Below are positions 52,112 through 60,060 of a stretch of DNA of 64,000 bases, one piece after another; positions within the stretch are counted from its first letter, which is position 1, and every line of letters begins with the position of its first letter. A program made the position numbers and the translations under genes. The stretch comes from CAZUXY01 sp964624235. Lineage in GTDB: Bacteria > Spirochaetota > UBA4802 > UBA5368. Below the pieces are notes generated by a model. That model had not been told where the DNA came from. It ran no database searches and saw only the letters and a list, made by a program, of their open reading frames with translations. Location of the stretch: assembly GCA_964624235.1 (NCBI GenBank), contig CAZUXY010000005.1, positions 34,966 through 98,965 of the forward strand, read 5' to 3'.

Positions 52112-52645
52112 ATGCAACAGAGAAAAAAGTACATGCTGGACCGGAAGTTCCAGCTTAAGACCACCCTTTCCATGACCGGCATACTCTTCGCAGGGGCGAT
52201 CATTATAATCGCCGTTATAGGCTCCATCATGGCCGTCAACAACAGCAAGCTGCAGAATGTCATTATCATCAACAACAACATAGTGGATTCCCTGCTGACC
52301 TTCAGCCAGGACGGAACCTCCACGGGCAACAGTGAGACGGTGCGGAGGGTGTCCATGCTCCACGATGAAAACGTCGCCACGCTGCAGAAAATAATACGCC
52401 GCAACACCCGGATGCTGTTCGGCATAATCGTTATATTTGTGCTTCTGGGAGCGGGCGTATTCCTGGTACTAATACGAAAAACCCACCATATTTCGGGACC
52501 CGTGTACGTCATGTCCAATTATATACGTCAGATCATCGACGGGACCCTGCCCGAGACCCGTTCCCTGAGGAAAAACGACGAACTCAAGGAATTCCACGGC
52601 CTGCTGTGCGCCATGATCGAGGAGATGAAAAAGAAAAAGCAATAG
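52112..52645 (+). CDS. Small two-helix membrane protein with HAMP-like tail
   Basis: The 177-residue protein has transmembrane helices at about 20-42 and 101-122 enclosing a short periplasmic loop. A C-terminal HAMP-like segment follows (HHISGPVYVMSNYIRQI, LRKNDELKEF) with no output domain after it. It looks like a stripped-down receptor. I start it at the ATG at 52112 (AGGGACC upstream) rather than the TTG at 52088. Its own promoter lies between it and the MCP gene. It could modulate a chemoreceptor array or a kinase in trans, but this is speculation. Confidence 0.65.
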   Translation: MQQRKKYMLDRKFQLKTTLSMTGILFAGAIIIIAVIGSIMAVNNSKLQNVIIINNNIVDSLLTFSQDGTSTGNSETVRRVSMLHDENVATLQKIIRRNTRMLFGIIVIFVLLGAGVFLVLIRKTHHISGPVYVMSNYIRQIIDGTLPETRSLRKNDELKEFHGLLCAMIEEMKKKKQ

Positions 52646-52725
52646 GGCGCCCACGGCAGGGCATCGCAGAATGTCGAACAGATCACAGGAGCGTTGCCGC
52701 GGAGCCTGTCAGATTGAATTTCTGC

Positions 52726-52753
52726 TTGAAAAAAAACGCTCTTTGTATATCCT
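52726..52753 (+). promoter_or_regulatory. Candidate promoter of tRNA-Gly
   Basis: TTGAAA (52726-52731) and TATCCT (52748-52753) have a 16-base spacer and place the start a few bases before the tRNA. Confidence 0.5.
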
Positions 52754-52763
52754 TTGCCGAATC

Positions 52764-52835
52764 GCGGGTGTAATTCAGTGGTAGAATGTCAGCTTCCCAA
52801 GCTGAACGTCGTGGGTTCGAGTCCCATCACCCGCT
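52764..52835 (+). tRNA. tRNA-Gly (CCC)
   Basis: The 72-base cloverleaf has acceptor stem GCGGGTG/CACCCGC. The anticodon stem TCAGC/GCTGA has loop TTCCCAA, giving CCC. The T loop is TTCGAGT. CCA is not encoded. Confidence 0.95.
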
Positions 52836-52853
52836 CATGTCGTTCCGAAACAT

Positions 52854-52876
52854 GAGGGACGTTACGTGCGTCCCTC
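52854..52876 (+). terminator. Weak terminator-like hairpin between tRNA-Gly and the cysteine synthase gene
   Basis: The stem GAGGGACG/CGTCCCTC with a 7-base loop is followed by AATTTGT, a poor T-tract. It may only partly stop transcription, letting some tRNA transcripts read into the next gene 22 bases downstream. Confidence 0.5.
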
Positions 52877-52898
52877 AATTTGTATAGAGGAATTTTCA

Positions 52899-53837
52899 AT
52901 GAACACAATGGGCACCCCGACCGCCGAAAGGGGAGTCATCGCCGCTATAGGCAACACCCCTTTGATAAAACTAAGCGCACTGACACCCGTCGGTTCCGCC
53001 GGTATTTATGCGAAGCTGGAAGGCGCGAACCCCGGTGGCTCCATCAAGGATCGACCCGCCCTGTATATGATCATCAAGGCCCTCGAAAGCGGCGACCTGA
53101 CCCCAGGCAAAACAATACTGGAACCGACCAGCGGCAACACCGGCATCGGCCTTGCCATGGTGGGAACGGCCCTGGGATACAGGGTCAAACTCTGTATGCC
53201 GGAATGCGTAAGCATGGAACGCCGCGCGCTTCTGGAAATTTTCGGGGCGGAACTGATACTCACTCCCGGCCACCTGGGGACCGACGGCGCGATCATCAAG
53301 GCGCGCGAGTTACGCGATGCCGAACCCGCCCTGTATTATATGCCCGACCAGTTCTCGAACCCCTGTAACCCTCTTTCCCATTACGAAACCACCGCCGTGG
53401 AGATCCTGGACCAGACCGGCGGCAATATAACGGCGTTCGTTGCGGGAATCGGCACTACGGGGACCCTCATGGGGACCGCCACACGTTTAAGGGAGCATAA
53501 TCCCGGTATAAAAATTTTCGGCGTTGAACCGGTGAAGGGGCATGCCATACAGGGGCTTAAAAACATGTCGGAAAGCATGGTGCCCGACCTGTATAACCCT
53601 TCGCTCCTGGATGATATCATCAGTGTCAATGATGAGGAGGCCTGTGAAGGCTGCCGTTCGCTGGTGGCCGGAGAGGGTCTATTCTACGGCATGTCCAGCG
53701 GCGCCGCCGTAGCCGCTTCCCTGCGCGTCGCACGCATGCTCAGGAACGGTAACGTTATCACCATCCTGCCGGACAGGGGGGAACGCTATCTTTCAACCGC
53801 CCTTTACAAATCGGTGTGCGCCAAGTGCCCGCCTTGA
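52899..53837 (+). CDS. Cysteine synthase / PLP-dependent beta-synthase
   Basis: It makes cysteine from O-acetylserine and sulfide, or a related beta-replacement. The 312-residue protein has the PLP lysine K50 in GGSIKDRPA, the substrate loop EPTSGNTGIGLAM, the phosphate loop GIGTTGTLMG and GMSSGAAVAAS near the end. I start at the ATG at 52899 behind AGAGGAA; the longer GTG frame runs into the hairpin upstream. Length and motifs fit CysK/CysM, and the C-terminal pair C-x2-C (CAKCPP) is an uncommon ending. metY lies 3 kb away and also uses sulfide. Confidence 0.9.
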   Translation: MNTMGTPTAERGVIAAIGNTPLIKLSALTPVGSAGIYAKLEGANPGGSIKDRPALYMIIKALESGDLTPGKTILEPTSGNTGIGLAMVGTALGYRVKLCMPECVSMERRALLEIFGAELILTPGHLGTDGAIIKARELRDAEPALYYMPDQFSNPCNPLSHYETTAVEILDQTGGNITAFVAGIGTTGTLMGTATRLREHNPGIKIFGVEPVKGHAIQGLKNMSESMVPDLYNPSLLDDIISVNDEEACEGCRSLVAGEGLFYGMSSGAAVAASLRVARMLRNGNVITILPDRGERYLSTALYKSVCAKCPP

Positions 53838-53914
53838 TTTTTATCGTTTGCTGTACAATCCCGTGACCATCAAACATCAGTGTGTGTAAATAATAATATC
53901 GCGGAAGGAATCCC

Positions 53915-54352
53915 ATGGCGCTAGAGCAGACCCTGTCAATTATAAAACCCGATGCCGTCGGGAAAAACCTTATCGGTGAAATCTACACCCGGATTGAAAA
54001 ACGCGGATTTCGCATTGTCGCCGCGAAAATGATTTTGCTTTCCAGGGAAAAGGCCGGCGAGTTCTATGCCGAGCACCGGGGCCGTCCCTATTATGAACCG
54101 CTGGTGGAGTTCATGACCTCGGGCCCGATCATGGTGCAGGTCCTTGAAGGTGAAGACATCGTCAGCCGCTACAGGGAACTCATGGGCACGACAAACTCTC
54201 CCGAAGCGGCACCGGGGACTATTCGAAGGGATCTGGGAGCAGACAACCGGAGGAACGCGGTCCACGGCTCTGACAGCCCGGCGAACGCACGCAGGGAAAT
54301 CACGTTTTTTTTCAATCAGGATGAAGTTTACTCACATCAGAAGATGAACTAA
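53915..54352 (+). CDS. ndk: Nucleoside diphosphate kinase
   Basis: It equalises nucleoside triphosphate pools. The 145-residue protein keeps SIIKPDAVGKNLIG and the phosphorylated histidine H117 in NAVHGSDS. GGAAGG precedes the ATG. Its last 21 bases overlap the convergent BNR/FN3 gene. Confidence 0.97.
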   Translation: MALEQTLSIIKPDAVGKNLIGEIYTRIEKRGFRIVAAKMILLSREKAGEFYAEHRGRPYYEPLVEFMTSGPIMVQVLEGEDIVSRYRELMGTTNSPEAAPGTIRRDLGADNRRNAVHGSDSPANARREITFFFNQDEVYSHQKMN

Positions 54353-56731
54353 AGAGCTAACCTTGAACCGCGCCAGCCGTGCGTAAAAGGCTATTCTGGA
54401 GCCGAAACCCAGGGTCATGACGAACAGCACCACGCCGGCGACTGACAGCGTGACCGGAAGACGGTATCCGGCCAGTTTGTGAACGACGTTTTCAGCATAC
54501 AGCATGACCGAAGAGGGCCCACCCCTCGCATATATGGAAAACTGCTTCACCACGGGTGCGGTCCAGTGGAAAGTTTTAACCCCGTCCTCAACCGTATAGT
54601 ATTTCGCCCTTACGCCGATTGCGTAACTTCCATCGCGCAGGTTCCTGATCCTCACGATATCATCCTTGAGATTTATCCGCTGCGGCACCTCCACCCTGCC
54701 GGCGGATATCTCCACCGAATAGCCCGTGATGTTGTTCCGTCCGATATTACGCGGAACCAGCAGCGCGTCGAAACCGCTTCGACCGTAAGGGCGCGCGGGG
54801 TTGAACGGAAGATCGATACCCACCACGGGCACGGCGAATACAATCGCCTTCTCGGGAATAACGGGAAACTGGAGTCCCTTGGCAAGCCTCTCATACATGC
54901 TTTTATCCAGGGGCGGGGCCTTGTTGACAATGATTTCATAGGTGGCGATACGGCCCGGTGTGTTGGTGCGGTCTATAGCCGCCACACTTACGAAATATCT
55001 CCCGTCTTCCAGGTTGTCGAAGACCGTCTCGAAATCGGTGGTGAAGTTCTCGGGCCTCACCAGTGTCCCCTTGGCGATACCGTAGAGGAATCCCTTGAGC
55101 CGTTCCTTCTGTTCGATCGACCAGCGCACCACCGATCGCCTGAGGTTGACGGCGGTGGCTTCGGGATGGGTCGGTGAAACCACGACGGGCATGGGAAGCG
55201 GCGTGCGGCTTACCTTTAATTTGTAATGCACCGGCCTGCTGAAATTTCCCGCCCCGTCGACCGCGCGAATGTGGAAATACGTGATCCCGTCATCCAGGCT
55301 GGGGACGCGGTAGGTGCGCATATTGCCCTCGAGGTTCTGCACCGTGGGGATGAATTCAGGTTCTTTATTGATGAAAACCGCGTAACCCGACACACCCGAC
55401 TCATCGACCGGCGGTTTCCATTCAATCTTCGCGTCAGGGAGCTTTGACCACCGGTCATCGGGATGCGTCTTTGAAAAAACCTCGGGCGGATCGATATGTA
55501 TATCGGAATACTTGGCGATGATCCTCTGCCCCTCCTGCCAGAGCGCTATGACCCTGCCGCGCGCGGAAATCCCCACGGGGCTCCGTGCGGCAACTTTTTC
55601 CCTGGAGAGTTTAATTTCGGTGGAAAATCTCGATTCAGAGGCGATGAACTTGCGCGCCATGATACCCGGTATTACGTCCCGGCTGTCGTACCACAGAACC
55701 ACCATTTCCTCTTCTTTACCTTTGATGATAACGGGGGCGTAACAGTTGGCGTTGGTGTCCGATACCTGCAGCGGGACGTCGTCCCACCGCACCCCTCCGT
55801 TGTATCCGCGTATCATTTTGATGGCCCAGTTTTTCTGGTCGTTATTCTGGTACACGCAATACAGCACGTCCCTGAACATCAGAATCGAAGGCGCGGCGTC
55901 GTTCTGGCGGCTCGAGGTGATCCTCCTGGGATTGGACCAGCTTTTGCCGTAATTACCCGACGTTATGAAAAAAAGGTCGTCTGAAAGAACTCCCAGCAGT
56001 TCACCCTTCCCCTGCCATATCACGTAGATGTTCCCGCCCGACGTATGGATAGCGGGGAAAAAGGCGCCGCGGAGGTTTCCTATGCTTACCATCGAATAGG
56101 GCCTGCTGAACGTTTTTTCGTCATCGCTGCGGCAGTGAAAAAGATTGAAGATGCCTTCAAGGTGGCCGTGGAAAAACAGGTGCAGGCGGTTCATATCATC
56201 ATAAAGCGCCTGGGGGAGCAGTTCCGTCCCGGTGCCCAGATTGAGCCTGACCGGCGCGGACCAGGTTGCGCCCATGTCGGGCGACGTAACGAAAAACACC
56301 CTGCTGTTGGAATCCTCGGGCATGAGGCTCTGCCAGACCACGGCGATATGGCCCTGGGGTGATACGGCAACCCGCGGCAGGTGATCGATGGTCCTGTCCA
56401 CGTTCCCTATGGCCACAGGGTCAAGAAACGTCGCCCCTCCGTCAAAGGACAGCGCGATGTAAATACGGTTCTGCTCCTTGTCGGCCGCCTCGTAGGTCAT
56501 TGCGACGAGATTTCCCCTGGACGCCACATGGACGTTTTTGGCATCCATCCCCGCGGGAGAAATGAGGATGTCCTTTTCCCACCCCACCGGCAGTGTTGAA
56601 ACCCTGGATGTCACGGCCGAAAGCACAATAATCGTCACGACGACAACGGTGCCCAGTCCCGTCCAGATCATCTGCCTGAGGTATGGTATGTGAAAATAGG
56701 CACTTAAGATTTTTAAAGGGATCCCGCGCAT
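54332..56731 (-). CDS. Membrane-anchored BNR-repeat (sialidase-like) protein with FN3-like domains
   Basis: The 799-residue protein has an N-terminal transmembrane helix (about 22-44) and a second helix near the C-terminus (about 757-778). In between, residues 50-430 resemble a six-bladed propeller with Asp-box/BNR marks (SFDGGATF, SPDMGATWS, SGNYGKSWS). Residues 430-740 are FN3-like modules (GVSGYAVFINKEPE, YFHIRAVDGAGNFS, NITGYSVEIS). Asp boxes occur in sialidases and other propellers, but I see no sialidase arginine triad, so a binding or assembly role is as likely. It follows metY by 8 bases and overlaps the ndk 3' end. Confidence 0.75.
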   Translation of the reverse strand: MRGIPLKILSAYFHIPYLRQMIWTGLGTVVVVTIIVLSAVTSRVSTLPVGWEKDILISPAGMDAKNVHVASRGNLVAMTYEAADKEQNRIYIALSFDGGATFLDPVAIGNVDRTIDHLPRVAVSPQGHIAVVWQSLMPEDSNSRVFFVTSPDMGATWSAPVRLNLGTGTELLPQALYDDMNRLHLFFHGHLEGIFNLFHCRSDDEKTFSRPYSMVSIGNLRGAFFPAIHTSGGNIYVIWQGKGELLGVLSDDLFFITSGNYGKSWSNPRRITSSRQNDAAPSILMFRDVLYCVYQNNDQKNWAIKMIRGYNGGVRWDDVPLQVSDTNANCYAPVIIKGKEEEMVVLWYDSRDVIPGIMARKFIASESRFSTEIKLSREKVAARSPVGISARGRVIALWQEGQRIIAKYSDIHIDPPEVFSKTHPDDRWSKLPDAKIEWKPPVDESGVSGYAVFINKEPEFIPTVQNLEGNMRTYRVPSLDDGITYFHIRAVDGAGNFSRPVHYKLKVSRTPLPMPVVVSPTHPEATAVNLRRSVVRWSIEQKERLKGFLYGIAKGTLVRPENFTTDFETVFDNLEDGRYFVSVAAIDRTNTPGRIATYEIIVNKAPPLDKSMYERLAKGLQFPVIPEKAIVFAVPVVGIDLPFNPARPYGRSGFDALLVPRNIGRNNITGYSVEISAGRVEVPQRINLKDDIVRIRNLRDGSYAIGVRAKYYTVEDGVKTFHWTAPVVKQFSIYARGGPSSVMLYAENVVHKLAGYRLPVTLSVAGVVLFVMTLGFGSRIAFYARLARFKVSSLVHLLM

Positions 56732-56739
56732 TATCCTTT

Positions 56740-58008
56740 TCAGCCGTTCAACGCCTGGTCGATATCGCTTATAATATCATCGGCATCTTCTATGCCCACA
56801 CATAAACGGATAAAATCGTCGGTTATGCCTTCCCTGCTTCTCTCCAGGGGTGAGAGCTGATGATGGGTGGTGGAGGCCGGATGTATCACCAGCGTCCTGA
56901 CGTCCCCGATATTTGCGAGATGTGAGACCAGTTTCAGGCGGTCGATAAAACCTACCGCGGCCTCGATACCCCCCCTGATGCCGAACCCCACCAGGGCGCC
57001 GAACCCGTTCCTGAGATACCGAAGCCCTTTACGGTGCTGGGAGTCAGACGGCAGGCCCGGGTAATTCACCCATGCGATACGACGGTCCTCTGAAAGAAAG
57101 CGCGCGACTTTCATCGCGTTTTCAGAGTGCCTTGCCATTCTCAGGTGCAGGGTCTCCATACCCTGCAGAACCAGGAACGAATTGAAGGGAGACAGGGCGG
57201 CCCCCATGTCGCGCAGCAGATCGAGCCTGACCTTCATGATATAGGCCAGGGGGCCGAATTCCCCGGCAAAATTTATGCCGTGATACGCGGGGTCCTCCTC
57301 GAACAGGGAGGGTATCCTCTCGGGGGTGGTCCGGATATTGCCGGAATCCACGATAAGACCGGCGATGGAGTTACCGTGCCCTCCGATGAATTTCGTGGCG
57401 GAATATACCAGGATATCGGCACCGTGTTCTATTGGGTGGAAGATATAGGGCAGCACCGTATTGTCGATCACCAGGGGGATTCCGTGAGCGTGGGCTGTCC
57501 CGGCAAGCCCCTCGATATCGGCTATCTCGAGTCCGGGATTGCCCATGCTTTCGGCGTACAGCGCCCTGGTTTTAGGGGTTATAAGCTTTTCAAAGTCAGC
57601 CGGGTCGGTGGTGTCGGCAAACCGAACAGTGATACCGAACCGTGGCAGTGTGTTTTTAAACAGATTATAGGTGCCCCCGTACAGGTTCCCCGCGGAGACG
57701 ATTTCGTCGCCGCTCCGCGCAAGCGCCATGACCGCCATGGATATGGCCGCCTGGCCCGAAGCCACCGCCAGTGCGCCGGCGGCGTTTTCCATCATGCTTA
57801 TCCTTTTCTCGAGCACTTCGGTGGTAGGATTCATTATGCGCGTATATATATTCCCCTCTTCCTTGAGACCGAAGAGTCTGGCGGCGTGCGCTGAATTTTT
57901 GAACACATACGAGGTGGTCTGATATATGGGCACCACCCTGGCACCGGTGGCATCGGGGACATGGCCCCCGTGCAGCAGTATGGTATCGGTCCGGTATGTA
58001 TGCTTCAT
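56740..58008 (-). CDS. metY: O-acetylhomoserine sulfhydrylase
   Basis: It makes homocysteine from O-acetylhomoserine and sulfide in methionine synthesis. The 422-residue length is the MetY rather than the shorter MetB/MetC size. The PLP lysine K206 lies in VYSATKFIGGHGN, preceded by IDNTVLPYIF; YTRIMNPTTEVLEKR is typical. GGAGG precedes the ATG. It is followed after 8 bases by the BNR-repeat gene, an odd pairing. No SAM riboswitch or Met-box was recognised upstream. Confidence 0.95.
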   Translation of the reverse strand: MKHTYRTDTILLHGGHVPDATGARVVPIYQTTSYVFKNSAHAARLFGLKEEGNIYTRIMNPTTEVLEKRISMMENAAGALAVASGQAAISMAVMALARSGDEIVSAGNLYGGTYNLFKNTLPRFGITVRFADTTDPADFEKLITPKTRALYAESMGNPGLEIADIEGLAGTAHAHGIPLVIDNTVLPYIFHPIEHGADILVYSATKFIGGHGNSIAGLIVDSGNIRTTPERIPSLFEEDPAYHGINFAGEFGPLAYIMKVRLDLLRDMGAALSPFNSFLVLQGMETLHLRMARHSENAMKVARFLSEDRRIAWVNYPGLPSDSQHRKGLRYLRNGFGALVGFGIRGGIEAAVGFIDRLKLVSHLANIGDVRTLVIHPASTTHHQLSPLERSREGITDDFIRLCVGIEDADDIISDIDQALNG

Positions 58009-58273
58009 GGGGCCTCCGTCCTTGATTGGTTTACCACTGGATGCTTATAAATATACGGATTATACGTGTTAAAGGCATGCTTTCTTTCAGGATGTTACAT
58101 GGCTTTCATTGACGCAAGGGAAAAACGCAGCTGTCGCAACCTGACAGGAAATACCATAGAAAGCGTTCCTGTTTCCACGAGCGAATCTGAATAAAATAAT
58201 GGTTGCCGTGAGGGGAAACGCCATGTTATGGATAACCGATTTTTAAAAAGTAATCACCCATAGTACGCCAGAA

Positions 58274-59971
58274 ATGAGCCTTTTTACCAAAAACGATATC
58301 ATTGTACTCTTCCTCGGCATAGCCGTGATGCTCGGTCTGGGAAAGCTGTTAGGTGAACTGTTCCGGCGCATCAAACTCCCCTCCGTTGCGGGGGAAATCC
58401 TGGCCGGGATAATCCTCGGGCCCAGTCTGGCCGGCAGGATATTCCCCGGGTTTCATGAATGGCTCTTCCCTGCCGGCACCCGCGGGGCCGTGGCCCTTGA
58501 ATCATTTACCCTGATGGGAGTGGTGTTCCTGTTGCTCATCGCCGGGGTAGAGATCGATCTTTCTTCTATATGGAAACAGGGGAAATCCGTCTTCATATTA
58601 GGACTCTTCAATATTGCACTGCCGTTCGCGGCGGGCTTTTTTTTCCCTGTCGCGTTTCCCGGAATATTCGGCGTCCAGAAAAATCCTCTGCTGCTTCCAC
58701 TTTTTATCGGAGTGTCCGTTTCCATCACCGCGCTTCCGGTCATTGCGAAGATACTCATGGAAATGAACCTGATCAAGTCGGATTTCGGCATGCTGGTGCT
58801 TGCCGCGGCCATGCTGATCGACCTTTTCGGATGGATCATCTTTTCAGTCATTATACAGGTTACCGCCACAGGCAGCGTAGACCTTACGACCCTGGCGACC
58901 ACAATCGGCTATACCCTCGTTTTCGCCGCGCTGATTCTGACGGTGCTCAGGTACCTGATCAACTACCTGCTGCCGCTGGTGCAGGCCCGCACCGAATGGC
59001 CCGGCGGCGTCATAGTGTTTATCGTGATCACGGGGCTTATATTCTCGGCCCTTACCGAGGCCATCGGCATCCACGCCATATTCGGCGCCTTTCTTGCGGG
59101 CATCGCCATAGGCGATTCGCCCCATTTAAGGGAACACACCAAAGAGATCATCCACCAGTTTATAAGCAACATCTTCGCTCCTCTCTTTTTCGTTTCCATA
59201 GGGTTGAGGATGGATTTCGTGGGTAATTTCAATCCGGTACTGACCGTTTCACTGGTGCTTCTCGCGGTAATCAGCAAGATCGTCGCATCGGTCGCCGGGG
59301 GCAGGCTCGCGGGGCTCACGCTGGAGGAATCACTTCCGGTGGGGGCCGCCATGAGCACGGTCGGCGCCATGGGGATAATTATCGGGCTCTTTGCCCTTCA
59401 GCACAGGGTAATCAACGACGAAACCTTCGTCGCCATAGTCATTACGGCCCTCGCCACGTCACTGCTGAGCCCTCCGCTCATGAAAATGTTTCTAAAACCC
59501 AGGAAGATATACACCCTGACCGACCTTATGGACGGCCGGGTGTATATACCGTCACTGGAGAAAAACACGGTCAGGGATGCCATTATGGAATTGTCCGAAA
59601 CCGCCGCCCCCTTAACCGGTCTTGAAGCCACGTATATTGCCAGACGCGTGCTGGAGCGGGAACAGCTTATGGGAACCGGCATAGGGCACAACATAGCAGT
59701 TCCCCATGCCCGCCTGGACGAAATACACAAGCCCCTCGTTGTCATAGGAAAATCCACCGGGGGTATTGATTTCAACAGTCCCGACGGGGAACCCGCACAC
59801 CTGATATTCATGATACTGACGCCCACCCATGACCAGGAGGCCCAGATCCAGATACTGGCGCAGATTTCACATATCTTTTACAGTGAAACACTAAAAAAGC
59901 TTGCTCTCCAGGCAAAAAATTACGTAGAATTCATGTCGGCCGTCAAGTCATCCAACATACCCGTGAAATGA
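58274..59971 (+). CDS. CPA2-family cation:proton antiporter fused to PTS EIIA domain
   Basis: The 565-residue protein has an N-terminal CPA2 antiporter domain of about 12 helices (to about 405), with the LAGIILGPSLAG entry motif and a membrane aspartate in AMLIDLFGW (D183). The C-terminal 150 residues form a PTS fructose/mannitol-type EIIA domain with the phosphorylatable H478 in IAVPHAR. The fusion suggests that phosphate flow or nitrogen/carbon PTS status controls ion flux. No other PTS gene is in the window. The gene is divergent from metY, and the Shine-Dalgarno site is weak. Confidence 0.92.
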   Translation: MSLFTKNDIIVLFLGIAVMLGLGKLLGELFRRIKLPSVAGEILAGIILGPSLAGRIFPGFHEWLFPAGTRGAVALESFTLMGVVFLLLIAGVEIDLSSIWKQGKSVFILGLFNIALPFAAGFFFPVAFPGIFGVQKNPLLLPLFIGVSVSITALPVIAKILMEMNLIKSDFGMLVLAAAMLIDLFGWIIFSVIIQVTATGSVDLTTLATTIGYTLVFAALILTVLRYLINYLLPLVQARTEWPGGVIVFIVITGLIFSALTEAIGIHAIFGAFLAGIAIGDSPHLREHTKEIIHQFISNIFAPLFFVSIGLRMDFVGNFNPVLTVSLVLLAVISKIVASVAGGRLAGLTLEESLPVGAAMSTVGAMGIIIGLFALQHRVINDETFVAIVITALATSLLSPPLMKMFLKPRKIYTLTDLMDGRVYIPSLEKNTVRDAIMELSETAAPLTGLEATYIARRVLEREQLMGTGIGHNIAVPHARLDEIHKPLVVIGKSTGGIDFNSPDGEPAHLIFMILTPTHDQEAQIQILAQISHIFYSETLKKLALQAKNYVEFMSAVKSSNIPVK

Positions 59972-59975
59972 CGGT

Positions 59976-60000
59976 GCGTATAACGGCCCGGACTATACGC
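59976..60000. repeat. Short inverted repeat upstream of the LysM gene
   Basis: GCGTATA and TATACGC (7 bp each, 11-base spacer) start 5 bases after the antiporter stop. No T run follows, so an operator or mRNA hairpin is more likely than a terminator. Confidence 0.4.
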
Positions 60001-60060
60001 GCAAAGGCCGTAGGGAAGTATGACAAAAAGAGAAATCCGTCACCGAGGGAAAAATAAATA

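Noticed and set aside
58009..58273. Possible SAM riboswitch upstream of metY
   Set aside because: None of the conserved SAM-I or SAM-II core segments could be found on the minus strand.
59976..60000. Inverted repeat after the antiporter gene as a terminator
   Set aside because: No T-tract follows either arm, so it is listed only as a repeat.
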